64,000 nt of DNA from contig NZ_LVEN01000006.1 in the NCBI RefSeq assembly GCF_001686925.1, positions 1-64,000 of the forward strand, given 5' to 3'. The stretch's first letter is position 1, and the number at the start of each line of letters is the position of its first letter. The position numbers were made by a program, and so were the translations under genes. Positions 27,175 to 36,061 of this stretch are shown here, in pieces. A model generated the notes under the pieces. That model saw nothing but the letters and a program-made list of their open reading frames with translations. It was not told the DNA's origin and did no database searches. This DNA comes from Flavobacterium piscis (lineage in GTDB: Bacteria; Bacteroidota; Bacteroidia; Flavobacteriales; Flavobacteriaceae).

Positions 27175-29476
27175 CAATCTGAACATTCGATATGTAAAGT
27201 ATTTTATAGCGCTATCCTTATTTTTTGTTTTTGGATGCAGCAATACAAAATATTTGCCTGAAGGAGATTTATTGTACACAGGAGGTTCTGTGACAGTAAA
27301 AGATTCTATTATAAAAAAGAAAGACAGAAAGGCACTGGAGAATGAACTGGAGGATTTATTACGTCCAAAACCCAATAAACAATTTTTAGGATTACGCCCT
27401 AAATTATGGATTTACAATATTGCCGGTCAACCCAAAAAACAAAAAGGAATTCGATATTGGCTGCGTACTAAAGTTGGCGAACCGCCGGTACTTTTCAGTA
27501 AAGTCGATTTAGATTATAATGCATCGGTTTTAAGAAATTTTACTGAAAATCGCGGTTATTTTAAAACCCGTGTCAGTGCAGATTCGACTGTAAGTAACAA
27601 AAGAGTAACAGCAGAATATACCGTTACGCCCAAAAAACAATACATTATAAAAAGTGTAATTTTTCCGGATGATTCTCTGGCGATGTCAAGAATAATAGGA
27701 AGATCAAGCCGAAGAAGTTTATTGAAAGTTGGAAAACCCTATGATCTGGATATTATAAAAGCAGAAAGAGAAAGAATAGATGCAAGGCTTAAAGAAAAAG
27801 GATACTATTACTTTAATCCCGATTATATTCTGGCTCAGGTAGACAGCAGTAAAGGCGATCATGAAGTAAAAATAAGACTGGTAATAAAAGCCGATGCACC
27901 GCCAAAAGCTTTAACGGCGTATAAGATTAATAAAATTGTAGTATATCCTAATTTTACAGTTTCAAAAGACAGTGTAAAATACACTCAGAAAGACATTCTT
28001 CAATACAAGGATTTTACCATTATTGATACGGCAAATACGTTTAAGCCCAGAGTTTTTGACAGGGCCATTTATTTCAAAAAAGGAGATTTGTACAACAGGA
28101 AAGATCATAATCTTACTTTGAACCGTTTCGTAAATCTGGGGACTTTTAGCTTTGTAAAAAATGAATTTAAACCATCAGACAGTATAAAAAATGCATTAGA
28201 TTCTTATTATTACTTAACGCTTTTGCCTAAGAAATTTATTCGTGTAGAAGTTTTAGGAAAAACAAATTCAGCAAGTTATACAGGAACAGAAGTGAATGTA
28301 AACTGGAACAACCGAAACTTATTTCGTGGTGCAGAATTGCTTACGGTATCTGTTTTTGGAGGAGCTGATTTTCAGCTTTCAGGAACCAATAACGGAAAAA
28401 ATATATACAAACTGGGAACAGAAACCAGTTTGACATGGCCTAGATTTATTGTTCCGTTTTTTCATGTCGAAGGCAATAGCGAATATGTGCCAAGAACAAA
28501 AGCAACTGTGCGATACGAATATCAAAACCGAACGCAATTGTACGCGTTGAATTCCTTTAAAACCTCTTTTGGTTACCAATGGAAAGAGAATGTTAGAAAA
28601 GAGCATCAATTGAATATTATTGATGTTACGTATGTAAGCCCAAATAATGTAACTGCAGAATATCGTCAGGATATTGAAGAAGATGCATCTTTAGGAAGAG
28701 TTATCGAGAAGCAATTGATTTTTGGTCCAACGTATTCGTATACATATACCAATACGATGCAAAAACGTAAAAAAAATACTTTCTATTTTAATGGAGAATT
28801 AGATTTGGCAGGAAACATTACAGGCTTGGCAACGGGTGCAAATGTCAGAAAGAACGATACGATAAAAATCTTCGATGTTCCGTTCAGTCAGTTTGTAAAA
28901 TTGAAAGCTGATTTCAGGCATTATTTAAAATTAAGCAAGGAAAGTGAATGGGCCAGCAGGATCATTATTGGTGCCGGACTTCCGTACGGAAATTCAGGTG
29001 TATTACCAACATCAAAGCAATTTGTAGTAGGAGGAACCAATAGTATTCGTGCCTTTAGGGCCAGATCTCTTGGACCGGGAAGTTATGTAAATACGATAAC
29101 AGACAATTCATATTTGCCGGATCAGTCCGGAGATTTAAAACTGGAATTTAGTACAGAATATAGAGCAAAACTTTTTAGTATCGTTCGCGGAGCTTTGTTT
29201 GTAGACGCAGGAAATGTCTGGTTGCTAAACGCTGATCCAAATAAACCTGGCGGACAAATTACCAAAGATTTTATGAAAGATATTGCCGTTGGTGCCGGAG
29301 CCGGATTGCGTTTTGATTTATCTTTCCTGGTATTAAGAACCGATTTAGCTTTTCCATTGCGAAGACCTGATTTACCAGATGGTCAAAGATGGGTTATCGA
29401 TGATATTAATTTTGGAAGCGGGCCGTGGAGAAAAGACAATCTAATTTTAAATATCGCAATTGGATATCCGTTCTAA
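27158..29476 (+). CDS. tamL: TamL, lipoprotein BamA/TamA-family outer-membrane protein
   Basis: The partner of TamB. Start 27158 (ATG, MSKRHSNLN) is preferred over an in-frame TTG nine bases upstream. The signal ends in a lipobox, VFGC with Cys 27, so the protein is a lipoprotein, as known for TamL in Bacteroidota. POTRA-like domains occupy roughly 60-300. The Omp85 barrel follows, with the conserved L6 segment VVGGTNSIRAFRARSLGPG near residue 625 and a C-terminal strand ending in GYPF (aromatic last residue). It would insert or move outer-membrane components with TamB. Confidence 0.93.
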   Translation: MSKRHSNLNIRYVKYFIALSLFFVFGCSNTKYLPEGDLLYTGGSVTVKDSIIKKKDRKALENELEDLLRPKPNKQFLGLRPKLWIYNIAGQPKKQKGIRYWLRTKVGEPPVLFSKVDLDYNASVLRNFTENRGYFKTRVSADSTVSNKRVTAEYTVTPKKQYIIKSVIFPDDSLAMSRIIGRSSRRSLLKVGKPYDLDIIKAERERIDARLKEKGYYYFNPDYILAQVDSSKGDHEVKIRLVIKADAPPKALTAYKINKIVVYPNFTVSKDSVKYTQKDILQYKDFTIIDTANTFKPRVFDRAIYFKKGDLYNRKDHNLTLNRFVNLGTFSFVKNEFKPSDSIKNALDSYYYLTLLPKKFIRVEVLGKTNSASYTGTEVNVNWNNRNLFRGAELLTVSVFGGADFQLSGTNNGKNIYKLGTETSLTWPRFIVPFFHVEGNSEYVPRTKATVRYEYQNRTQLYALNSFKTSFGYQWKENVRKEHQLNIIDVTYVSPNNVTAEYRQDIEEDASLGRVIEKQLIFGPTYSYTYTNTMQKRKKNTFYFNGELDLAGNITGLATGANVRKNDTIKIFDVPFSQFVKLKADFRHYLKLSKESEWASRIIIGAGLPYGNSGVLPTSKQFVVGGTNSIRAFRARSLGPGSYVNTITDNSYLPDQSGDLKLEFSTEYRAKLFSIVRGALFVDAGNVWLLNADPNKPGGQITKDFMKDIAVGAGAGLRFDLSFLVLRTDLAFPLRRPDLPDGQRWVIDDINFGSGPWRKDNLILNIAIGYPF

Positions 29477-29501
29477 ATTTTTTTGGTGCTATCTTTTTTT
29501 T

Positions 29502-29623
29502 GCCACGAATTTCACGAATTTACACTAATACTTTGCGTATACTATTCAATTTCACGAATTTTAAAGTAACTTCATTAATAAATTTTAGACAAGGCATTAG
29601 TGAAAATTTGTGAAATTCGTGGC
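29502..29623. repeat. Inverted repeat, CACGAATTTCACGAATTT family
   Basis: Arms 29502-29531 and 29594-29623 (30 bases each) are imperfect reverse complements, built from GCCACGAATTTCACGAATTT. It sits after tamL and may serve as a bidirectional end of transcription. Related words lie at 20883-20910 and 37393-37473. Confidence 0.7.
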
Positions 29624-29697
29624 GAAAAAACTTAGTAAGAAAAAAAACTTTTAGCCTCTTAGAAAAAAGAAGTAAATTGGTCTAATAAAATTACAGA

Positions 29698-30327
29698 ATG
29701 CAAAATTTAATAAAGAGAATAATAGTTTTAGCTGCGCTCGTACTTATAATAGTATTGGGTTTCAAATATTGCGAATTCAAAAAAGACGACGATTCTAGCA
29801 TTGATTATAATACCAATCTTATTCAGCAGCAAATCCTTAATGTTGGTAAACTGGTCGTTACCGAAGGACATTTTTCAGAAGTCATCACCTATAAAAATCA
29901 ACAGAAATATTTGATGGATATGGTTTCGTTTGAGAAGAAAGCGCTTGTTGTCGTAAATGCAAATGTTACCGTAGCCTACGATTTGCATAAAATGAAATAC
30001 GATATTGATGAAAAAAATAAAACGATCACCATTCTTAATATCCCAAAAGAAGAAATAACTATCAATCCTGATATTCAGTTTTATGATGTTGAACAAAGCA
30101 AACTGAATCCTTTTACCGGAGAAGATTACAATAAAATCAACAAGTCGGTAAAAGCGAATCTCGCCAAAAAAATCGAGAAATCTACCCTAAAAACCAACGC
30201 TCAAAACAGATTAATCAGCGAATTGTCTAAGATTCTTATTCTAACCAATTCAATGGGATGGAAATTGCAATACGAAGGAAAAACAATCGAATCTGATAAA
30301 GATTTTAATGAAGATTTGAAGTTGTGA
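29698..30327 (+). CDS. DUF4230 domain protein
   Basis: A 209-residue protein with one N-terminal transmembrane helix (IIVLAALVLIIVLGF, 8-22) and a soluble DUF4230 domain. Family-like segments are LVVTEGHFSEVITYKN, KKALVVVNANVTVAYDL, ITILNIPKEEITINPDIQFYDVEQSKLNPF and the C-terminal LSKILILTNSMGWKLQYEG. It is probably periplasmic or outer-facing, anchored to the inner membrane. The function is not known. It follows tamL by about 220 bases with a repeat between, so it is likely a separate transcript. Confidence 0.88.
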   Translation: MQNLIKRIIVLAALVLIIVLGFKYCEFKKDDDSSIDYNTNLIQQQILNVGKLVVTEGHFSEVITYKNQQKYLMDMVSFEKKALVVVNANVTVAYDLHKMKYDIDEKNKTITILNIPKEEITINPDIQFYDVEQSKLNPFTGEDYNKINKSVKANLAKKIEKSTLKTNAQNRLISELSKILILTNSMGWKLQYEGKTIESDKDFNEDLKL

Positions 30328-30338
30328 TTTGCCGTATT

Positions 30339-30366
30339 TGCCACAAAGGCACTAAGACACTAAGTT
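30339..30366. repeat. GCCACAAAGGCACTAAGACACTAAG-type word repeat
   Basis: Short phased words, GGCACTAAG and ACACTAAG, follow a TGCCACAAA start in the gap after the DUF4230 gene. Confidence 0.4.
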
Positions 30367-30460
30367 TATTAAAGTAATGACAAGATTGTAGAAAAAACTT
30401 CTGACGTTAAAAAAAATCTGCGTTCATAAGTCTAAATCTCTAAAATCCGCGAGCAATAAA

Positions 30461-32215
30461 TTAAACTGCTTTTTTATCGAAAATTAAATCCAATCCACCT
30501 GAAATTAAATGTGCCACTTCTGGACGTCTTTCTTTCAATTGAGATAAATAAACTATTACTTCATGTAAAAGAGGTGTTAAAGCATCCGTTAAAAGTTCTG
30601 CAATCTCAACAGCTAAAAGCCAATCATTTGGGTGATTATTTTTTAATTGATTAAATATTAATTGAAGTTCTGTTTTATTGCTATCGTTATTTCGGATATT
30701 TCGAACTGTAGCATATAAAACCTCAAGATCATCACGTTCGTCAGAATGTTTGGCTTTAATAGTAGTTGTTTTTGGAACAGAATTAATCAAATCAAAACTA
30801 TTTACATCGGCTGGACCGGAAAAAGCAGAAACCACTTTTTTGCCAATTGCCATATCGTAATTTCCCCACTCAGGCTGAAACAAAATTGTTTCGCCATGCG
30901 TTACCGTACAATTTCTAAAACTAATCAGGATAATTTCTCCATGTAAGTTTCTTGATCCGGTTATGATTTCTCCTTCAACTATAATATTGCCTTCAAATTC
31001 GAGTTTTACAGTTTCATTTTCAACAATAGAATAAGCCTGCAAATCCTTCGGACTCATATCTTCAATCGCAAGATTAAAGCCTTTCAGTTTCCCAATCGGA
31101 CTTCCAAAACCTTCCGGATGCGTCAAAGTTCCGTGGCCAACTAGTTCCTTTTCACGGTATGATAAAGCAGTTTTTCCTGTGGTTTGAATGTAAACCGGCT
31201 TTCCTTCCTCTTCCAGAACATTGGTAAAAACACCGGAAATTTGTAAACCTGTACTCAATTCAATAGTTCCTAAAGCATTCGAGTGAATTAGCTTCTGAAT
31301 CCCCGAAAGACCTCCCGTACGTAAAGCCATTTTATTCGCAAATTCTTCCAAAATCAAACTTAAATAAGAGAAATTTGGCGTTACATAAAGTTGAGGTTGT
31401 AACTGCGTAATATCAAAATTTTGGTTGGCAGCAGAAATATCATAAGGAATTTTCTTTACGTTATCCGTCATACACCAGGCACTTTCTCCGATAGAAGATA
31501 ATAATCCCGCCCCATATATTTTTGGGTTTTCAACAGTTCCAATCAAACCATATTCAACTGTCCACCAATGCAGGTTTCGAATTTGAGCCATTTCAGACAA
31601 TTCCCCCATATTATTTTGCAAATCAGAAACCGCTTTTTCGGCTTCATCTATTTTTTCTTGCGGCGTATCTTCAGCTTCCTTCAAAATCGAAAGCAATCTG
31701 ATCGCTTCATACATTTGATAATCTTTGTGAGAAGAAATCGCTTTACAGCCAATTTCGCCAAAACGTCTCAAATATTCAGCATATTCAGGATTGGCAATAA
31801 TAGGAGCGTGGCCGGCACCTTCGTGAATAATATCCGGTGCTGGCGTATATTCAATATGTTCAAGCTGACGAATGTCTGAAGCAATAACCAAAACATTATA
31901 AGCCTGAAACTCCATAAATGCATTAGGCGGAATAAACCCGTCAACGGCAACAGCAGCCCAGCCAATTTCGGTCAGGATTCTGTTCATTCCGTACATACTC
32001 GGGATCGAATCAATTTCGATTCCCGTTTTACGTAAACCGTCTAAATAGGAACTATGCGCAACTTTCGATAAATAATCTACATTTTTACGCATTACATAAC
32101 GCCAAACCGCTTGATTTATAGGAGTGTAATCACTATAGTCCTGAGGTTTAATAAATTGCTTTAAATGTTTAGGCAGTCGCTCTAATAACGGGTTTGTTTC
32201 AATACTTGCATTCAT
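30461..32215 (-). CDS. Aromatic amino acid hydroxylase (phenylalanine 4-monooxygenase family), long form
   Basis: A tetrahydrobiopterin- and iron-dependent hydroxylase, probably Phe to Tyr. The catalytic domain (about 30-330) shows the iron ligands H131 and H136 in HEGAGHAP and E221 in WWTVEYGL, which correspond to the 2-His-1-Glu site. Length 584 is about twice the short proteobacterial enzymes. The extra 250 C-terminal residues include a beta-rich region (SPIGKLKGFNLAIEDMSP; GSRNLHGEIILISFRNCTV) and a helical end. Substrate choice (Phe or Trp) is not resolved by eye. No pterin-recycling dehydratase gene is adjacent. Confidence 0.9.
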   Translation of the reverse strand: MNASIETNPLLERLPKHLKQFIKPQDYSDYTPINQAVWRYVMRKNVDYLSKVAHSSYLDGLRKTGIEIDSIPSMYGMNRILTEIGWAAVAVDGFIPPNAFMEFQAYNVLVIASDIRQLEHIEYTPAPDIIHEGAGHAPIIANPEYAEYLRRFGEIGCKAISSHKDYQMYEAIRLLSILKEAEDTPQEKIDEAEKAVSDLQNNMGELSEMAQIRNLHWWTVEYGLIGTVENPKIYGAGLLSSIGESAWCMTDNVKKIPYDISAANQNFDITQLQPQLYVTPNFSYLSLILEEFANKMALRTGGLSGIQKLIHSNALGTIELSTGLQISGVFTNVLEEEGKPVYIQTTGKTALSYREKELVGHGTLTHPEGFGSPIGKLKGFNLAIEDMSPKDLQAYSIVENETVKLEFEGNIIVEGEIITGSRNLHGEIILISFRNCTVTHGETILFQPEWGNYDMAIGKKVVSAFSGPADVNSFDLINSVPKTTTIKAKHSDERDDLEVLYATVRNIRNNDSNKTELQLIFNQLKNNHPNDWLLAVEIAELLTDALTPLLHEVIVYLSQLKERRPEVAHLISGGLDLIFDKKAV

Positions 32216-32351
32216 TTCGAAAACGTTGTAGTTTAGAATGTAAAATTACGAATTATGACCGCTATTTTTTGTTATTTGTTACAATTTTTTTATGCGAAAT
32301 GATTTATTATTGCATTTTTCGTGAAGTTTGTCTAAAGAGCTTTTGTAGGTT

Positions 32352-32440
32352 TTAGGAGCTATTTCCTGCTATCCGCTATATCTTTTCCTGGCTAAAGAAG
32401 CCAGAAAAAGGATGCCGCTTCTATCAGGGATAGGGCTTTA
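32352..32440 (-). repeat. Dispersed repeat, GATAGAAG...GGATAGCAGGAAA family, copy B
   Basis: The reverse complement begins CCCTGATAGAAGCGG and ends GCGGATAGCAGGAAATAGCTCC in two near-identical blocks to copy A (2507-2588). The centre forms a clear hairpin, CTTTTTCTGGCT with AGCCAGGAAAAG around TCTTT. It lies between two minus-strand genes. Confidence 0.75.
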
Positions 32441-32522
32441 GTTTTCAAAAGATATTATTTTTTTACGCTAGAGTCCTTTTGATTTTACAGATTTTGGAGC
32501 ATTAATAAAAAAAATGAAAATT

Positions 32523-32969
32523 TTAGCAGTCGTTATTGTCAAAACTCACTTTTTCCATTGTTTTTTTGTAGTTTTCAATCTCTTTTTTTGTCATTGAAGC
32601 TTCTTTTAGATCTACTTTTAACTGCTTTTTAGTATCGGGGCTGATCCATAAACCGGAAAAAGTATTCCCTGTCTTCTTTACAAGCAAAACGCCGCTGAAA
32701 CCATGTTCCACCATTACAAATTCGTTTTCAGCTTTTGTATTCTGCGTAGGATATATTTGAATCCATTTGTTTGATTTATCGTATCGATACATTGAGGCAA
32801 ACATTAAATCGGCCGTACAAGGATTTTCTTCTGTTTGAATATAGAGCGTTATGGGAATTTTTCCATCAATAGTTCCTTTATATAAATTAGAAACCGGAGC
32901 TTGAGACTGTGCGTTTAAATGATTAAAAAAAGAGAAACAAATCAGAAAGAACAGGATAACTTTTTTCAT
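32523..32969 (-). CDS. Small secreted protein, unknown
   Basis: The start was placed at 32969 (MKKVILFFLICFSFFNHLNAQ), because the longer frame adds only a polar stretch before this clean signal peptide. The mature part is about 125 residues with beta-rich sequence: VSNLYKGTIDGKIPITLYIQ, GFSGVLLVKKTGNTFSGLWIS and a conserved-looking Cys in ENPCTADLM. The opening resembles small Bacteroidota proteins with an 'LxGxIdgkIpItlyl' strand, but I know of no function for them. The gene ends in DNNDC. Confidence 0.7.
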   Translation of the reverse strand: MKKVILFFLICFSFFNHLNAQSQAPVSNLYKGTIDGKIPITLYIQTEENPCTADLMFASMYRYDKSNKWIQIYPTQNTKAENEFVMVEHGFSGVLLVKKTGNTFSGLWISPDTKKQLKVDLKEASMTKKEIENYKKTMEKVSFDNNDC

Positions 32970-33052
32970 TTTAATTAAATTGTTTTTGATAGTATTTGGA
33001 TCAATCAAAATTATTTAATTTAAAATAGTATGCAATTTTATTCGTAATATTT

Positions 33053-33463
33053 TTAAGATTTACCCGATGAATTTCTTAATTCGTTTTCAGCATTTCTGAA
33101 ATAGTCAATTTTGTGGCTGAACATATAGGCCATATTTGCGGCACGCATTTTAGCTTCTTCGGTTATTGGTCCGGCAAATTGTGCATCGATTGTGGTATTA
33201 AAAATTGCAATCCAGCGATCAAAATGCGTTTTATCTACAGGTAATTGTTTGTGTGGCGGAAAAGGCGTTCCCGAATAAGCTCTTACATCAAATAAAATAG
33301 TCTGCCAGAATCCGTACATTTTTTGCAGATGAGGTTCCCAGCGATCTAGCAGTTTATCATTAAAGATAGGACCAATCAGTTCGTCTTTTCTAACATTTGC
33401 ATAAAAGCTGTTCACCATTTGTTTAATGTCTTCTAAGTTCGAAATATCTTTAAGCGTCTCCAT
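33053..33463 (-). CDS. Group III truncated haemoglobin
   Basis: A small haem protein for oxygen or nitric oxide handling. The start was chosen at METLKDIS (33463); an ATG eight codons upstream is also possible. The fold is recognisable from VNSFYANVRKDELIGPIFND, the FWQTILF helix, FPPHKQLPVDKTHFDRWIAIF with its proximal His region, and MRAANMAYMFSHKIDYF. At about 136 residues it fits group III. It stands alone between an unknown secreted protein and the GH30 gene. Confidence 0.9.
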   Translation of the reverse strand: METLKDISNLEDIKQMVNSFYANVRKDELIGPIFNDKLLDRWEPHLQKMYGFWQTILFDVRAYSGTPFPPHKQLPVDKTHFDRWIAIFNTTIDAQFAGPITEEAKMRAANMAYMFSHKIDYFRNAENELRNSSGKS

Positions 33464-33487
33464 ATTTTTAGTAATTATATCAACCAC

Positions 33488-33847
33488 AAAAATAAGCTAT
33501 AACCCTAAGTTTATTCTATAAGATTTATCATTTGTGAAAATTTTATAACAGGATAGAATATTTAGGAGATGATCTAAAAGCTTGATTTTAAAATGTTTAT
33601 TTATGTATTAAAAGTAAAAGTAATGTTTTGTGGCTTTTTTAGGTTTTAAATAACTGATATTTAAGTATTTGATAAAATAAAAGATAAGTTTTTGTTAAGG
33701 CAATTTTTACAAATGATGTGTATTTGTAAAGTCTTAATTATATCGATTTCGTGAAAGATTGATGTAATTTAGATGCGTTTTAATAAAAATAATCATAATA
33801 AAATGAGAGAAAATTAACTATCTAAAAACCACAAAACTTTAAAAAAA
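33488..33847 (+). other. Intergenic region before the GH30 gene
   Basis: Some 360 bases with no convincing gene. The nearest promoter-like word is TGTATTTG at 33719-33726, one base off TAnnTTTG. A 14-codon frame at 33773-33817 lacks any marked composition. The sequence just before the GH30 start is A-rich, as is usual for translation initiation here. Confidence 0.4.
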
Positions 33848-35998
33848 ATGCACAAAACTACTCACAAACCTACAAATCGAGTAAAAGCAATTCTGACTCA
33901 GGTCATTATTATAATGCTTTTCGTTATTATCAAAACAAATGCTCAAACAGTGACACCTTTTATCACATCAGGTGATCAGACAAGATTATTACAGCAGCAA
34001 TCTACAGTAAGTTTCGGGACAAATTCAGGAACTAATCCTTCTACAATTACAATAAATACCGGAACAACCTACCAAACCATGGACGGATTTGGCTATACCC
34101 TTACCGAAGGAAGCTGCGAAGTAATAAGCGCAATGGCAGCGACTCAGCAAAACCAATTATTAAACGATTTATACAATCCTGTTACAGGCTTAAACGCCAG
34201 TGTAGTTCGTATTAGTATAGCGGCTTCTGATTTAAGCAGTTCTTCTTATAGTTATAACGAAACTTCAGGAGATGTTAATATGAATAATTTCAGTCTCAAC
34301 GGGCCAGATTTAAACTATTTAATACCCATTATAAAAAAGATTAAGCTTATCAATCCAAACATAAAAATATTAGCTACTTCGTGGTCAGCGCCACGCTGGA
34401 TGAAAACTAATAATTCCTGGATTGGCGGAAGTTTGCAAACACAATATTACGCCGCCTACGCAAGATATTTTGTAAAGTATTTTGCAGCAATGCAAGCGCA
34501 GGGAATTTCTATTTGGGGAATCACACCTCAAAACGAACCTGAGAATCCGCATAATGAACCAAGTATGTTAATGAATTCTACAGAACAAAAGAATTTTATT
34601 AATCAGCAACTTGGGCCTCAAATGGCAGCTGCTGGTTACGGAAACATCAAAATCATCGCTTTTGATCACAATTGCGACAATACAGCTTATCCTATCGATG
34701 TTTTAAATAACAGCAGTTATGTTGATGGTGCAGCGTTTCATTTGTATTTAGGAAACATTTCGGCCATGTCAACTGTGCGAAATGCCACAAACAAAAACGT
34801 TTATTTTACAGAACAATATACAGGTTCAGGCGGAAGCTTTAGCGGAGATTTTGGCTGGCATATGCAAAACGTCGTGATTGGAAGTACCAATAACTGGTCA
34901 AAAACAGTTTTGGAATGGAATGCCGCCAATAATCCAAGTTTAGGGCCGCGTACTCCCGGAGGATGCAATACTTGTTTAGGAGCTGTTACAGTAAATAATA
35001 GTACAAGTTATACTAAAAATGTGGCTTATTATATTATTGGTCAAATCTCGAAATTTGTAAAACCGGGCGCTGTAAGGATTTCATCTTCAAGTAGTAGCGG
35101 TACAATTCAAACAGTTGGATTTAGAAATCCTGACGGATCGATTGCACTTGTGGTTTACAATTCAGGATCAGCCAATACCATAAAAGTGGTTTCAGGATCA
35201 TCAGCTTTTAATTATACAGTTCCGGCATCATCAGCTGTTACTTTTAATTGGTCTGCAGGATCGCCGCCATCATCTTCTTTTCCGGGATATTACAACATTA
35301 TTTCAAGAAACAGCAATAAAGGATTAGACGTTGCAGATAATTCGACTACAAGCGGAGGCCGTATTCAGCAATATGATATTACCGGTGGAGGAGGAAGTAA
35401 CCAACGTTGGAAGTTTGTTCCTGACGGAAGCGGCAATTATTATATCATTGTAAAATCGACAGGATTGTATTTGGCGCCGGAAAGTAATAGTACTGCCGAT
35501 GGAATAAAAGTACAGCAAAGAGCATTTTCGTCTTCAAATGAATTTAAATGGACAGTAAACAATCTTGGCGGAGGTTACTATAGTATTATTAATGTAAATA
35601 GCGGAAAATCATTGGATGTCGAAAGTGTTTCTACTGCGAATGGAGCCAATATTCAGGTTTGGGCATACACAGGAGGATTGAATCAGCAATGGCAATTGGT
35701 ACAGGTTGAAGCTTCTGCAGCCAGGAAAGCTGCCGTAGAAGAAGAGGCCAGTCTCGTATCTGATTTTTCTCTTTATATCAATGTAACAAACAACTATTTA
35801 AAAATTAATACGCCAAATTCAGGTTCAGGACAAGTTGAAGTTTACAATGCTTCCGGTCAAAATGTTTTAAAAAGAAGCGTTGATTTTACAACTGGTACTG
35901 AAGCCGAAATAGAAATTTCGCAATTACCAAAAGGGATTTATGTAGTTAAAGTTAATGATAGTAAAAGCACGTATTCTAAAAAAGTGATAAAGAAATAA
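33848..35998 (+). CDS. Secreted GH30 glycoside hydrolase with ricin-type lectin and T9SS sorting tail
   Basis: A 716-residue exported enzyme. The signal peptide ends near NAQ (33). The GH30 (alpha/beta)8 catalytic domain spans about 65-400. It shows the opening TYQTMDGFGYTLT, the acid/base E230 in TPQNEPE and the nucleophile E322 in YFTEQYTG, both present. A small beta-sandwich follows (about 400-470). A ricin B-type lectin region (about 477-625) carries NQRW and NQQW motifs, and the C-terminal tail (about 645-716, SQLPKGIYVVKV) is a type A T9SS sorting signal. The likely targets are beta-1,6-glucan or xylan; the bond cannot be told by eye. It ends in a terminator shared with ilvA. Confidence 0.92.
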   Translation: MHKTTHKPTNRVKAILTQVIIIMLFVIIKTNAQTVTPFITSGDQTRLLQQQSTVSFGTNSGTNPSTITINTGTTYQTMDGFGYTLTEGSCEVISAMAATQQNQLLNDLYNPVTGLNASVVRISIAASDLSSSSYSYNETSGDVNMNNFSLNGPDLNYLIPIIKKIKLINPNIKILATSWSAPRWMKTNNSWIGGSLQTQYYAAYARYFVKYFAAMQAQGISIWGITPQNEPENPHNEPSMLMNSTEQKNFINQQLGPQMAAAGYGNIKIIAFDHNCDNTAYPIDVLNNSSYVDGAAFHLYLGNISAMSTVRNATNKNVYFTEQYTGSGGSFSGDFGWHMQNVVIGSTNNWSKTVLEWNAANNPSLGPRTPGGCNTCLGAVTVNNSTSYTKNVAYYIIGQISKFVKPGAVRISSSSSSGTIQTVGFRNPDGSIALVVYNSGSANTIKVVSGSSAFNYTVPASSAVTFNWSAGSPPSSSFPGYYNIISRNSNKGLDVADNSTTSGGRIQQYDITGGGGSNQRWKFVPDGSGNYYIIVKSTGLYLAPESNSTADGIKVQQRAFSSSNEFKWTVNNLGGGYYSIINVNSGKSLDVESVSTANGANIQVWAYTGGLNQQWQLVQVEASAARKAAVEEEASLVSDFSLYINVTNNYLKINTPNSGSGQVEVYNASGQNVLKRSVDFTTGTEAEIEISQLPKGIYVVKVNDSKSTYSKKVIKK

Positions 35999-36020
35999 TT
36001 ACCAATTTTATTTTGGTTTG

Positions 36021-36059
36021 AAAAAGGCTGTCTGATTTTTAAATTCAGACAGCCTTTTG
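36021..36059. terminator. Bidirectional terminator between the GH30 gene and ilvA
   Basis: AAAAGGCTGTCTGA pairs with TCAGACAGCCTTTT. Both ends carry T or A runs, so it serves the two convergent genes. It lies three bases beyond the ilvA stop. Confidence 0.85.
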
Positions 36060-36061
36060 TT

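Noticed and set aside
33773..33817. A 14-codon frame upstream of the GH30 gene as a leader peptide
   Set aside because: Composition is mostly Asn/Lys as expected of AT-rich DNA, and no terminator or promoter pattern supports it.
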